A stretch of DNA of 64,000 bases, from positions 10,602,001 through 10,666,000 of the forward strand of contig NZ_CP073318.1 of the NCBI RefSeq assembly GCF_018263855.1. The letters run 5' to 3'. This document shows positions 40,531 to 54,728 of the stretch, one piece after another; position 1 is the stretch's first letter; each line of letters begins with the position of its first letter. Origin of the DNA: Kutzneria sp. CA-103260 (GTDB taxonomy: Bacteria > Actinomycetota > Actinomycetes > Mycobacteriales > Pseudonocardiaceae). The notes beneath the pieces were generated by a model that had not been told where the DNA came from, did not search any database, and was given only the letters and a program-made list of their open reading frames with translations. A program made the translations under genes and the position numbers.

Positions 40531-41445
40531 TCAGGAAGCCTTCTGGACGGCCGCGGCGACGGCCTTCACCAGGTCGACCACGCGCGGCCCCCACCGGGAG
40601 GCGACGCTGTCGTCCAGTGCGACGACGTTGCCGTTGTGCACGGCCCGCAGCGTCGACCAGCCCGGACGCGCGGCCACGGTGGCGGCGCTCTGCTGGCAGC
40701 AGGTGGTGTCGGCCAGGAAGATCAGGTCCGGGTCGGCGGCGATCACCTTCTCCGCCGACAGTTGCGGGTAGTCGCCGGTGCCGCCGGCCGAGTCGGCGAC
40801 GTTGCGCAGCCCGAACAGGCTGTAGACCTGGCCGATGAAGGTCTTGGAGGTCTCGGTGTAGCCGTCCGGGGATATCTCGTGGAAATAGGTGAGCGACTTC
40901 TTCGGAGCCTTGGCCACCGCGTCGGCGATCTGCGACTTCATGTCGCCGACCAGCTTGTCCGCCTCGGCGGTGTGCCCGGTGGCCTTGCCCAGCAGCGAGA
41001 TATGCTCGTACACGCCGTCCACGGCGGTGGCCGCGGGCAGCACCAGCACCGGGATCTTGAGCTGGGTCAGCCCCGCCACCACGCCGTTGCTGTCGGCCGA
41101 GACCGCCACCAGGTCCGGCTTGTGCGCGGCGATCGCCTCGACGCTGGGCTTGGTCGAGTCGAGGTCGCCGCGCGGCGCCGACGCGGGGTAGTCGGAGTAC
41201 TTGTCGACCGTCGTGACCTGCGACCCGGCGCCGATGGCGAACAGGTCTTCGGTGGTCGTGGGGCTCAGCGACACGATGCGAGCCGGTTTGGCGGCGATCG
41301 TCACGGCCTTGCCGCCGGCCGGGGTCACCGTCACCGGGAAGGCCGAGTCGGCCGGGTTCGCGCTGGTGGGGGGCTCGCTGTGGGTCGCGCAGCCGGTCAG
41401 GGCCAGCGCGGCGGCCACCACGAGGGCGGGCATTGTGCGGTTCAC
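40531..41445 (-). CDS. ABC importer substrate-binding lipoprotein (BtuF/FecB-like)
   Basis: The 304-residue protein has a signal with lipobox LTGC near residue 18 and the class III binding fold, with IVSLSPTTTEDLFAIGAG and a long backbone helix. That opening is most like cobalamin-type BtuF proteins, but siderophore or heme cannot be excluded. A Cys-Cys pair (TTCCQQS) in the C-terminal lobe is unusual. GTG 41445 lies 6 nt after TAGCGT (41452-41457), so the operon mRNA is probably leaderless. Confidence 0.88.
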   Translation of the reverse strand: MNRTMPALVVAAALALTGCATHSEPPTSANPADSAFPVTVTPAGGKAVTIAAKPARIVSLSPTTTEDLFAIGAGSQVTTVDKYSDYPASAPRGDLDSTKPSVEAIAAHKPDLVAVSADSNGVVAGLTQLKIPVLVLPAATAVDGVYEHISLLGKATGHTAEADKLVGDMKSQIADAVAKAPKKSLTYFHEISPDGYTETSKTFIGQVYSLFGLRNVADSAGGTGDYPQLSAEKVIAADPDLIFLADTTCCQQSAATVAARPGWSTLRAVHNGNVVALDDSVASRWGPRVVDLVKAVAAAVQKAS

Positions 41446-41474
41446 AACCGGACGCTATCAAGCGGCCACCGGCT

Positions 41475-41488
41475 GTGATTGGAATCAC
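41475..41488. promoter_or_regulatory. Palindrome in the ABC importer promoter
   Basis: GTGATT-GG-AATCAC is a perfect 6-bp inverted repeat, starting about 17 bp upstream of the importer's -10 box and so covering its -35 position. It does not match the Fur/IdeR or Zur consensus that I know. It is a candidate metal or substrate-responsive operator. Confidence 0.45.
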
Positions 41489-41683
41489 CGTCGATACGGC
41501 CTGGTCGCGAGGCGCGCATGTCGGCTGTGTGTCGGCTATGCTTCGCGAACCGAAGTTTCTGGTTGATGTCCGCGGCAATGTCGTCCGGGTAGCCCAGATC
41601 GTTACGGACCGTGGTTCGAGATCACCCGTTTGATGGTGCCTCGACGTTTCGTGACTGTTAAGGTTTTGTCAACCACGGGCCAC

Positions 41684-41717
41684 CGTCGTCCCGAGATGCG
41701 CAAGCAAAAGGACGACG
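41684..41717 (+). promoter_or_regulatory. Hairpin in the gltB leader
   Basis: CGTCGTCC (41684-41691) pairs with GGACGACG (41710-41717) around an 18-nt loop. It ends where the gltB Shine-Dalgarno sequence (GAGGGAGG) begins, so folding could affect translation. The rest of the 288-bp region before gltB holds no gene, and no convincing -35/-10 pair was found. Confidence 0.35.
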
Positions 41718-41733
41718 AGGGAGGTCTCGAGTC

Positions 41734-47788
<6,055 letters not shown>

Positions 47789-47793
47789 GTTCG

Positions 47794-47832
47794 GTCGTGC
47801 CGGGCGGGTATCTCCGCCCGGCACGACTTTTA
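47794..47832 (+). terminator. Rho-independent terminator after gltBD
   Basis: GTCGTGCCGGGCGG (47794-47807) pairs perfectly with CCGCCCGGCACGAC (47814-47827) over a 6-nt loop and is followed by TTTTA. It starts 5 bp after the gltD stop codon. This is the most classical terminator in the window. Confidence 0.9.
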
Positions 47833-47870
47833 CCAGGGGAGTTTCGGGCGAGCACGAGTCGTCCTCGCCG

Positions 47871-47963
47871 ATGTTTCACGTGGTCATCCCGGTCATCGGC
47901 GTCGCGCGGGTCCTGCGCTGGTCACTGGAATCGGCCCGGGAGTTCTTCGCCAAGCGTCCGTGA
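47871..47963 (+). CDS. Possible 30-residue peptide
   Basis: A short frame runs from ATG 47871 to TGA 47963 with mostly G/C third positions. The peptide has a hydrophobic start (MFHVVIPVIGVARVL) and an amphipathic charged end (ESAREFFAKRP), as in small membrane peptides. No good ribosome-binding site or -10 box is visible, so it may be chance. The remaining bases up to 48043 hold nothing I can name. Confidence 0.25.
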   Translation: MFHVVIPVIGVARVLRWSLESAREFFAKRP

Positions 47964-48043
47964 CCATATCGGGAGCGCATTCTCCATCCCGCTCGCGCGG
48001 CGATCGGGTGAATTCACCACGAATTTTCCGCCGCTATGCCCTT

Positions 48044-48077
48044 CTTTTCCGGTACGCCGGCCGACGCACCGGAAAAG
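48044..48077 (-). terminator. Hairpin after the proline-rich surface protein gene
   Basis: CTTTTCCGGT (48044-48053) pairs with ACCGGAAAAG (48068-48077) over a 14-nt loop. On the minus strand it lies just past the stop of the gene that ends at 48088, so it may terminate that transcript. Confidence 0.55.
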
Positions 48078-48087
48078 ACGGAATGGG

Positions 48088-49206
48088 CTAGCGTCCTCTG
48101 GCCCGTGAGGCCGCGTGCGTCGCGGCCCCGCCGCCGACCAGGAGAAGCACCGTGACCAGCGCCCAACGGCGCTGCTTGGTGCGTTCCTGGTGATTCTCGG
48201 CGGCCACCGGCTTGACCTGCTGAGCCGTCCACGGCTTGGCCGTCGTCGGGGTGACTACCGGCCGTTGCGAGGGCGGCGGCGGAGGCACCACAACGGGGGC
48301 CGGCGAGGGTGACGGCGGTGGCGGCGCCGGACTCGACGGCGCCGGGGGCGGAACCGGTGTCGTGGTGGTGGTCGTCGCCGGAGGCGGAGGTGGCGGTGGG
48401 GGAGGCGGCGTCGGCATGCCGAGACAGCCGGCGGCGTCCGACGAACCGACCGGCGCCGCGGACGCCAGCTCCCGGGCGGCACCGCCGCGGGGGATGGCGA
48501 ACAACCGGCTCCGATGGCCGTCGTCGTTGTCGAGGACGTACAGCGTGCGCGACGAGTCGATCACCGCGGCGCCGTAGCTGGTGCCGTGCGGCAGACCGGC
48601 CGGGGTGGCCACGGTGCGCACGGCTCCGCTGCCCGGGTCGACGCTGACCACGACCGGCGGCCCGTGCATGGAACTCACGCCGTAGAGCAGCCCGTCGGCC
48701 GGGTCGACGGCGAAGTCGTCCAGGCCGTCGGCCTCGGGCCGCATCCGCACCACCCGCGTCACGCTGAGGTACGTCTTGCTCGACGGGGTGACGTCGATGG
48801 CGAACAGCCGGTCGTCCAGCCGGACCACCAGCGCGCCGCCCACCACCGCGCCGGCGGTGGCCAGCGCGAGGTCGTCCCGGGGCACGCCGTGCGGGTAGCC
48901 GAGATCGGTCACTCCGCCCGATCGGGTGATCCGCACGACGTGACCGTGATGGCCGATGCCGTACACCAGATCCTGTGACGCGTCGTAACCCAACGCGTTC
49001 AACTCGCTCGGCGAGCTCGACAGCGCCGTCTCGGCCCCACTCGGAAGATCGACCCTCGAAAGGGTGGTTCCACCGCCATGCTCACCCGTACGGACCAGGA
49101 TTGCCTCACACACCGTGGGTGTTACCGCGTCCGATCGGGGAGAAAAGAGCGCCGTTATCGCTAGAACGGGTAAAAGAGCCCCCGTCATGCGCAGAATCCT
49201 GATCAC
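48088..49206 (-). CDS. Membrane-anchored extracellular protein with propeller-like domain and proline-rich stalk
   Basis: The 372-residue protein has an N-terminal signal (MTGALLPVLAITALFS) and a domain of about 220 residues with repeated strand patterns (LNALGYDASQDLVYGIGHHG, LDDFAVDPADGLLYGVSS) like a beta-propeller. Then come a Pro/Thr/Ser stalk of about 60 residues (PTPPPPPPPPPPATTTTTT) and a C-terminal membrane segment (WALVTVLLLVGGGAATHAA) with basic end. It is likely displayed on the cell surface. Start is GTG 49206; ATG 49188 is possible. The ligand is unknown. Confidence 0.78.
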   Translation of the reverse strand: MIRILRMTGALLPVLAITALFSPRSDAVTPTVCEAILVRTGEHGGGTTLSRVDLPSGAETALSSSPSELNALGYDASQDLVYGIGHHGHVVRITRSGGVTDLGYPHGVPRDDLALATAGAVVGGALVVRLDDRLFAIDVTPSSKTYLSVTRVVRMRPEADGLDDFAVDPADGLLYGVSSMHGPPVVVSVDPGSGAVRTVATPAGLPHGTSYGAAVIDSSRTLYVLDNDDGHRSRLFAIPRGGAARELASAAPVGSSDAAGCLGMPTPPPPPPPPPPATTTTTTPVPPPAPSSPAPPPPSPSPAPVVVPPPPPSQRPVVTPTTAKPWTAQQVKPVAAENHQERTKQRRWALVTVLLLVGGGAATHAASRARGR

Positions 49207-49295
49207 GCGGCACCGATTTCCTGTTTCAGCGAGTTGGCGGATACGGTCCCCACGGTAACGGTGCTTGAATCTCTTGTCAGCACATAGGAGAGTGA

Positions 49296-50060
49296 ATGGA
49301 CATCTACCTGCAGGGGCTGGTGTGGGTGCTCGGCGTGGCGATTGTCGCCGGCGCGCTCACCGTGCTGATACACCGACTCACCTCCGGCGACGGGAGATCC
49401 TCGAACAACGAGTCGGCCGGCAACGTCTTCGTCATCGTCGGCGGCCTGCAGGCCGTGCTGGTGGCGTTCGTGCTGATCTCGCTGTTCGACGCGGTCAACT
49501 CGGCCCAGGACAACGCCCAGCAGGAAGCCAACAGCCTGGTCGCGGTCACCTGGGCCGCCGACTCGTTCCCCGAGGCCACCCGGGTGCAGGTGCACGACCT
49601 GGCCCGCAAGTACGCCACCGCGGTGCGCGACCAGGAGTGGCCGCAGATGCAGGCCGGCGACCCGGTCACCGGCCCGGGCGCGCAGTACCTGTCGCAGATC
49701 CACGAGGCCATCGACCAGGCCGCCGACAACGGCGACGACTGGCTCAAGGACCGCAAGACCGAGGCGTCCAACCAGCTCTGGCAGGTCTACCAGTTCCGGC
49801 AGGACCGGCTGGACGCCGCCGACGGCAGCGGGGTCAACGCGGTGACCTGGTTCGCCATGATCGCCGGCAGCGTCCTGTCCATGATCTTCACCTACCTGTT
49901 CGGCGGCCCCAAGCTGATCGCCCACGTGATCATCGTCGGCGTGCTGGCCGCGACCATGACACTGCTGCTGTTCGCCATCTACCAGCTGCAGGACCCGTTC
50001 AACGGCGGGGCCAACATCGGTCCCGACGCCTTCGACTCCGCGCTGGCCAGGCTCACCTGA
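49296..50060 (+). CDS. DUF4239-family membrane protein
   Basis: The 254-residue protein has two N-terminal membrane segments (residues 5-24 and about 43-64, GNVFVIVGGLQAVLVAFVLI), a polar region of about 120 residues with the NSAQDNAQQEANSL pattern, and two C-terminal segments. This four-helix layout resembles bestrophin-like DUF4239 proteins common in actinobacteria; function is unproven. ATG 49296 follows AGGAG. Its 3' end overlaps the native end of the convergent LLM gene by about 3 bp. Confidence 0.85.
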   Translation: MDIYLQGLVWVLGVAIVAGALTVLIHRLTSGDGRSSNNESAGNVFVIVGGLQAVLVAFVLISLFDAVNSAQDNAQQEANSLVAVTWAADSFPEATRVQVHDLARKYATAVRDQEWPQMQAGDPVTGPGAQYLSQIHEAIDQAADNGDDWLKDRKTEASNQLWQVYQFRQDRLDAADGSGVNAVTWFAMIAGSVLSMIFTYLFGGPKLIAHVIIVGVLAATMTLLLFAIYQLQDPFNGGANIGPDAFDSALARLT

Positions 50061-50947
50061 GCAGGCCCAGCAACTCCGCCGCCAGTTCGAGCGCGTGATC
50101 GGTCTCCGGGGCGACGTAGCACAGCTCCACGAACGCCTCCGTGAGACCGGATCTCCTCGTGCACCGCCAGCGTCTGCTCGGCGATCTCCTTGGCCGACAC
50201 ACCCTGCTGGGGGTTGACCCGCAGCACCACCTCGATCGCCGACGGGTCGCGGCCCGCCTCCTGCGCGGCCTGGCGGATCGCCGCCAGCGGCGGCTTCAGG
50301 TACTCCGCCTTCAGCATGCCCGGCAGCGCGCCCGCCGCCAGCCAGCCGTCCGCGCGGCGGCCGATCCGGCTCAGCGCCGCCGGCGCGAAGCCGCCCAGCT
50401 GCACCGGCGGGCGCTTGGCCGGCCGGTGGCCGATCTCGCTCGGCGGCACCTTCCACTGTGGACCGTTGTGCTCGACCACGTCGTCGGTCCAGACCTTGTC
50501 CAGCACGTCCAGAATCTCGTCCAGCCGCCGGCCGCGCTCGGCGAACGGCACGCCCACCGCGTCGAACTCGTCCGGTGACCAGCCGACGCCGAAGCCCGCC
50601 ACCAGCCGGCCGTCGGAGGCCCGGTCGATCGAGGTCAGGGTGCGGGCCAGCGGCAGCGGCGTGTAGAACGGCGCGTTCAGCACGTTCGTGCCCAGCCGGA
50701 CCCGGCTCGTCACGGTGGCGGCCAGCGTCAGCGCCGTGAACGGGTCGAACACCGACCCGAACTCCGGCGGGAACGGGCCCGGGCCGCTCATGCCGTAGCC
50801 GATCTTCGGCCCCAGCGGCCGCAGCAGCCGGTCGCCCACCCACAGCGCGTCCGCGCCCAGCCGTTCCGCCTCCGCCGCGAACCTCGTGATGTCCGCCGGC
50901 CGGTTCGCCACCGGGCCGTACTGGGGCAGGGTGAAGCCGATCCGCAT
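49979..50947 (-). CDS. LLM-class F420-dependent oxidoreductase, C-terminus shifted in frame
   Basis: The luciferase-like TIM barrel is clear: MRIGFTLPQYGPVANRP at the start, LGADALWVGDRLL, RVRLGTNVLNAPFYTPLPLA and RLVAGFGVGWSPDEFDA. Such proteins use F420 or FMN. ATG 50947 follows GAGGAG. After residue about 268 (HEEIR) codon bias fails. The next frame reads LTEAFVELCYVAPETDHALE and on to a stop at 50053, which is a normal family C-terminus. One extra base near 50143-50150 explains this. The in-frame 322-residue version ending at 49979 therefore has a false tail. Confidence 0.85.
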   Translation of the reverse strand: MRIGFTLPQYGPVANRPADITRFAAEAERLGADALWVGDRLLRPLGPKIGYGMSGPGPFPPEFGSVFDPFTALTLAATVTSRVRLGTNVLNAPFYTPLPLARTLTSIDRASDGRLVAGFGVGWSPDEFDAVGVPFAERGRRLDEILDVLDKVWTDDVVEHNGPQWKVPPSEIGHRPAKRPPVQLGGFAPAALSRIGRRADGWLAAGALPGMLKAEYLKPPLAAIRQAAQEAGRDPSAIEVVLRVNPQQGVSAKEIAEQTLAVHEEIRSHGGVRGAVLRRPGDRSRARTGGGVAGPAQVSLASAESKASGPMLAPPLNGSCSW

Positions 50948-51030
50948 GGTTACTCCTCTCCTGTGGCGATCAGTCTGCGCCACGAGTTCCGCTGTCCCGT
51001 GGCGACGGGTGTGTGCTTACCCTTTCGGCC

Positions 51031-51420
51031 ATGGCCGAACCCCTCCCTCGACTGCGACGGCTGTGCCTGGCCCTGCCCGAGACCACCGAGCGGCTCAGCC
51101 ACGGCGAGCCCGCGTGGTTCGTGCGGGACAAGAAGAACTTCGTCTCCTACCGCGACCACCACCACGACGACCGTGTCGGCTTCTGGTGCGCCGCCGCCCC
51201 CGGCGCCCAGGCCGAGCTGGTCGCCGCCGACCCCGTGCGCTTCTTCCGTCCGCCATACGTCGGACACCGGGGCTGGCTCGGGATATACCTGGACGTGCCC
51301 CAGGACTGGGCCGAGATCGCCGAGATCGTCACCGACGCCTACCGCGCGATCGCCCCCAAGACCCTGGTCAACCTTCTGGACACTCCGCCGGTCAATCACT
51401 TGGACAAAACAGGGGGGTGA
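51031..51420 (+). CDS. MmcQ/YjbR-family protein
   Basis: The 129-residue product has the family's double-wing fold signatures: LALPETTERLSHGEPAWFVR at the start, then KNFVSYRDHHHDDRVGFWCA and HRGWLGIYLDV. It is sometimes called a DNA-binding protein by structure, but no function is established. ATG 51031 lies 7 nt after TACCCT (51018-51023), so it is probably leaderless. Confidence 0.88.
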   Translation: MAEPLPRLRRLCLALPETTERLSHGEPAWFVRDKKNFVSYRDHHHDDRVGFWCAAAPGAQAELVAADPVRFFRPPYVGHRGWLGIYLDVPQDWAEIAEIVTDAYRAIAPKTLVNLLDTPPVNHLDKTGG

Positions 51421-51430
51421 AATCTAGTAT
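51400..51430 (+). promoter_or_regulatory. Promoter of the fic gene
   Basis: TTGGAC (51400-51405), a 19-nt spacer containing GGGGGG, and TAGTAT (51425-51430) precede GTG 51437 by 6 nt. The -35 lies within the end of the YjbR gene. A leaderless transcript is predicted. Confidence 0.55.
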
Positions 51431-51436
51431 CGTGGT

Positions 51437-52633
51437 GTGACGCAGGAGCACGACTACCTCACCAGCCACCCGTGGCTGACCTTCGACTACCGCCTCGACT
51501 TTGAACTGAAAGCTCAGCTCTGGGCCCGTCTGGGGGAAGCGTTCTCGAAGTGTCAGCATCTGACCGGCACCCCGCTGACGCCCGGGGTCGCGCAGGAGCT
51601 CGGTGCGGTCTACCTGGCCAAGGGGGCGCTGGCCACCACGGCGATCGAGGGCAACACCCTGTCCGAGACAGACGTGACCGACATTCTCTACGGCGGCCGC
51701 ATGCTGCCACCCTCGCAGCGGTATCTCCAGCAGGAGGTGGAAAACGTCGTCGCGGCACTGCGGGCCATCGACCGCAACAGCCGACACGGCGGCACCGCCA
51801 TCACGGTCGACTGGATCAGGGAACAGAACCGTCAGGTGCTGGCTGAGCTCGAAACCGACGATCACGTCGTGCCGGGTGATTTCACAGTGTCCAATGTGGT
51901 CGTCGGCAACTACCGTGGCGCGCCGCCGCGGGACGTGCCGTACCTGATGGACCGACTGGTGGCCTGGATCGCGCAGCTCACCGAAGGCCACAACGATCAA
52001 CCGCCCAACGTGCGCTTCTTCGGTGCCTTCCTGGCCGCGACGCTGAGCCACCTGTACCTGGCCTGGATCCATCCCTTCGGCGACGGGAACGGCAGGACCG
52101 CGCGGTTGCTGGAATGCGCGATCCTGACCAACAGCGGCCTGGTGCCGTGGCTGTCCGCGAATCTGTTGTCCGACCACTACAACCGCACCCGGTCCGAGTA
52201 CTACCGGAGACTTTCCAACGCCTCTCGCCACGGCGACGTCACCGGCTTCATCTGCTACGCCGCGCAGGGTTTCGTGGATCTGCTCCGCGAGCAGATCGAA
52301 CTCGTGCAGCGCCAACAACTTCGCGTCTCGTGGGTCAACTTCGTGTACCAGCGGTTCCAGTCGTTGCCCAACACCGAGGCGACTGCCCGCCAGCGGACGC
52401 TGCTGCTGTCGCTGCCTGACGGGCCGACTCCGCTCAGCGCCGTTCGCAGACTCACGCCGGAGTTGGCCGAGCAGTTCGCCGGACGTAGTGACAAGACAGT
52501 GACTCGCGACGTGAACAGGCTCCAGTCGCTTGGGCTCGCTGTCGTGGATCGACACACCATCGAACCGGCGGTCTATTTGATGGCCGCGTTCATCCCCGGC
52601 AGGGCGAACTCGTCGCCCCGTGACCAGAGCTAG
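51437..52633 (+). CDS. Fic-family protein (AMPylator-type, self-inhibited)
   Basis: Fic proteins usually transfer AMP from ATP to a target protein. The 398-residue product has the full motif HPFGDGNGRTAR with catalytic His212. It also has an N-terminal inhibitory helix with TTAIEGN (residues 67-73), whose Glu71 fits the class II [S/T]xxxE[G/N] pattern that blocks ATP binding. An N-terminal Fic_N region and a C-terminal winged-helix-like domain (KTVTRDVNRLQSLGLAVV) surround the core. No antitoxin gene is adjacent, in keeping with self-inhibition. Confidence 0.93.
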   Translation: MTQEHDYLTSHPWLTFDYRLDFELKAQLWARLGEAFSKCQHLTGTPLTPGVAQELGAVYLAKGALATTAIEGNTLSETDVTDILYGGRMLPPSQRYLQQEVENVVAALRAIDRNSRHGGTAITVDWIREQNRQVLAELETDDHVVPGDFTVSNVVVGNYRGAPPRDVPYLMDRLVAWIAQLTEGHNDQPPNVRFFGAFLAATLSHLYLAWIHPFGDGNGRTARLLECAILTNSGLVPWLSANLLSDHYNRTRSEYYRRLSNASRHGDVTGFICYAAQGFVDLLREQIELVQRQQLRVSWVNFVYQRFQSLPNTEATARQRTLLLSLPDGPTPLSAVRRLTPELAEQFAGRSDKTVTRDVNRLQSLGLAVVDRHTIEPAVYLMAAFIPGRANSSPRDQS

Positions 52634-52752
52634 GACCATGGCAGTCGAGGTGACGGTGTCGCCCGCGGATTGCTGTGGTCCATGACGCCAGTGGAGCCGA
52701 CGCGACCGGTGTTCCTCGTTCGGCGCACTGGCTCCCGGCCCCGGGATCACCA

Positions 52753-52841
52753 TGGACTTCGGCGGCACCTCCGCCGCCAACGCCGCCGCTGCCCGGCAGT
52801 CGTGGTCGGAGATCCTCGCGTTTCTCGCCGACGCCGTCTGA
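52753..52841 (+). pseudogene. Possible remnant of a hydrolase C-terminus
   Basis: After the fic gene, one frame reads GITMDFGGTSAANAAAARQS then WSEILAFLADAV and stops at 52841. The G/C third-position bias starts around 52750 and the end resembles the last helix of dienelactone-hydrolase-type proteins. Upstream the frame is closed by a stop at 52681-52683, so only a fragment remains. Confidence 0.3.
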
Positions 52842-52867
52842 CGTCCGGTCTGTCAGGGGTGGGTCGT

Positions 52868-53548
52868 ATGGTCTTGCCCGTGACGTTCACGGGCTTCGGC
52901 GAGCACGCCATCGACTTCTACGACGGCCTGGAGGCCGACAACTCCAAGGTCTACTGGGACGCCAACAAGCACCTCTACCAGGGTGATGTGCGGGCGCCCA
53001 TGGAGGCCCTGCTCGCCGAGCTGGAGCCCGAGTTCGGTGGACTGGGCGAGCCCAAGGTATTCCGGCCGTACCGGGATGTCCGCTTCTCCAAGGAGAAGAC
53101 CCCGTACAAGACCCACTGCGGCGGTGTCATCGAGCAGGGCCGGGGCGGCGGGGCGTACTACGTGCAGGTCGGTCCCGAGGGCCTCATGGTCGGCGGCGGC
53201 TGCTTCCACCTCGAGGCCGACCAGCTCGCCCGCTTCCGCGTCGCCATCGACGACTCCCGCCGCGGCGAGGCCCTGCAGAAGATCATCGCCAAGCTGTCCA
53301 AGGCCGGCTTCGTGATCAAGGGCGAGCAGCTCAAGACCAAGCCCCGCGGCTACGAGCTCGACCACCCCCGCATCGACCTCCTGCGGCACAAGTCCCTCTA
53401 TGCCTCGATGCTCTGGGAGCCCGACGACGTCCTGCACGAACGCGGCTCCTTCGACCGCGTCCGCAAGGCCTGGCGCCAGCTCCGCCCGTTCAACGAATGG
53501 GCCGCCGACCACGTCGGCGTCAGTGAGAACTCGCGCGCCCGCCGGTGA
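52868..53548 (+). CDS. DUF2461-family protein
   Basis: The 226-residue product matches the DUF2461 pattern: FTGFGEHAIDFYDGLEADNS at the N-terminus, NKHLYQGDVRAPMEALLAEL, FRPYRDVRFSKEKTPYKTH in the middle and GGGCFHLEADQLARFR. The role is unknown; homologs occur in bacteria and fungi. ATG 52868 is used; GTG 52880 is a possible shorter start. The upstream 230 bp hold only a hydrolase remnant. Confidence 0.88.
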   Translation: MVLPVTFTGFGEHAIDFYDGLEADNSKVYWDANKHLYQGDVRAPMEALLAELEPEFGGLGEPKVFRPYRDVRFSKEKTPYKTHCGGVIEQGRGGGAYYVQVGPEGLMVGGGCFHLEADQLARFRVAIDDSRRGEALQKIIAKLSKAGFVIKGEQLKTKPRGYELDHPRIDLLRHKSLYASMLWEPDDVLHERGSFDRVRKAWRQLRPFNEWAADHVGVSENSRARR

Positions 53549-53693
53549 TTTCCCCGGAGTGAAAAGGCCGCCCGACCGGGTGTCGGGCTTGGCCGGCGGT
53601 CCAGGGCTGAATCACACTGGAGCGCGGAGTCCGCTCCGGAGGGGTGTTCGCCGATGGACGCGGGCCGGAGCGGCCGCACAGGGAAGCAGGATC

Positions 53694-54728
53694 GTGGTGG
53701 ACGACGAGAGCGGCCCGGACCCCGACCAGGCCCCGTCGCAGGCGCAGCACGTCATCACCGGCAAAGTGCGCAATTCCGTGCTGGCGCGGACTGTGCACGG
53801 TTCCGTGTACATCGGTGACCGCCTCCGCGCGATCGTCCTGGCCCTGGTCATCACACTGTTGACCACCTGCACCGGTCTCACCGTCTACATCTTCCGGATT
53901 CCCATCTGGGAAGGGCTCTTTCCGCACCCGCAGGTGGCCGATAACCCCCTTCCCGGGGCACCGGCGGTGTATTTCGGCAATGCGCTCCACGTGTTCGCGC
54001 GCAGTGCCGACGGCACGTTGCTGCACTACGTTTCGGCAGCTGACGGCCGGCGCGTCGAGTCGTGGGACGACATTCGGATCGCCGGCGACCCGGTCGCGCT
54101 GATCGACGACACCGAGATCGATGTGTTCGCCCGTGCGTCCGACGGGACCCTGCGGGACATCGTGGTCACCGACGGCCATCACGAGCAGGAATCCTGGGGC
54201 GGGCAGATAGCCGGCGATCCGACCGTCATCGAATGGAACCATCAGGTGCAGGTTTTCGTTCGAGGCGCCGACAGCAGAATGCAGCACTTCTGGCGTGACC
54301 AGACCGGCGATCACCACCAGGACACCTGGGGCGGCCTGCTCGTCGGACGGCCGGCGGCGGTGACTTTCGAAGGCCAGCGCTACGTCTTCGCCCGCGACTC
54401 CTACGGCCTGCTGTACCGGTGGACCAGGGCCGGTGACACCGATCCGGTCACCAAGACGTCGTGGGGCGGCCCGATCACCAGCGATCCGGCCACGATGGTC
54501 ACCCTCCACCAGTTGCACGCCTTCGCCACCGGCGAGAACGGCACCCTCCAGCACTTCTACCAGAACGACACGGATGGGGCGCCCGTCAATGACGTGTGGC
54601 CCGCTCCGAGCGTCGTCGGCACCCCCAGCGTGGTGGCGGTGGGAATCGAGCAGATCGCCTTCGCGCAATGCGCCGACGGAAGCGGCCTGGAGCAGGTTTC
54701 CTGGACCTACGGCGCCAATCCCGCCTAA
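53694..54728 (+). CDS. Membrane-anchored PLL-type beta-propeller protein (frame broken in the last blade)
   Basis: The protein has three parts. The N-terminal 45 residues contain HVITGKVRNSVLARTVHGSV, like the RHIM-type amyloid signalling motifs of actinobacteria. One membrane segment follows (AIVLALVITLLTTCTGLTVY). Outside come six visible blades of about 43 residues with the pattern VFARxxDGTLxH and W(G/D)xxIxGDP, as in PLL/DUF346-type lectin propellers. GTG 53694 follows GGGAAGCAGG. The frame stops at 54728, but an extra T near 54726 explains this: the seventh blade continues in the next frame to 54903. Confidence 0.75.
   Translation: MVDDESGPDPDQAPSQAQHVITGKVRNSVLARTVHGSVYIGDRLRAIVLALVITLLTTCTGLTVYIFRIPIWEGLFPHPQVADNPLPGAPAVYFGNALHVFARSADGTLLHYVSAADGRRVESWDDIRIAGDPVALIDDTEIDVFARASDGTLRDIVVTDGHHEQESWGGQIAGDPTVIEWNHQVQVFVRGADSRMQHFWRDQTGDHHQDTWGGLLVGRPAAVTFEGQRYVFARDSYGLLYRWTRAGDTDPVTKTSWGGPITSDPATMVTLHQLHAFATGENGTLQHFYQNDTDGAPVNDVWPAPSVVGTPSVVAVGIEQIAFAQCADGSGLEQVSWTYGANPA

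Noticed and set aside
51013..52633. YjbR and Fic as a toxin-antitoxin pair
   Set aside because: YjbR has no Fic-antitoxin (FicT/FicA) features, and the Fic protein carries its own inhibitory helix.
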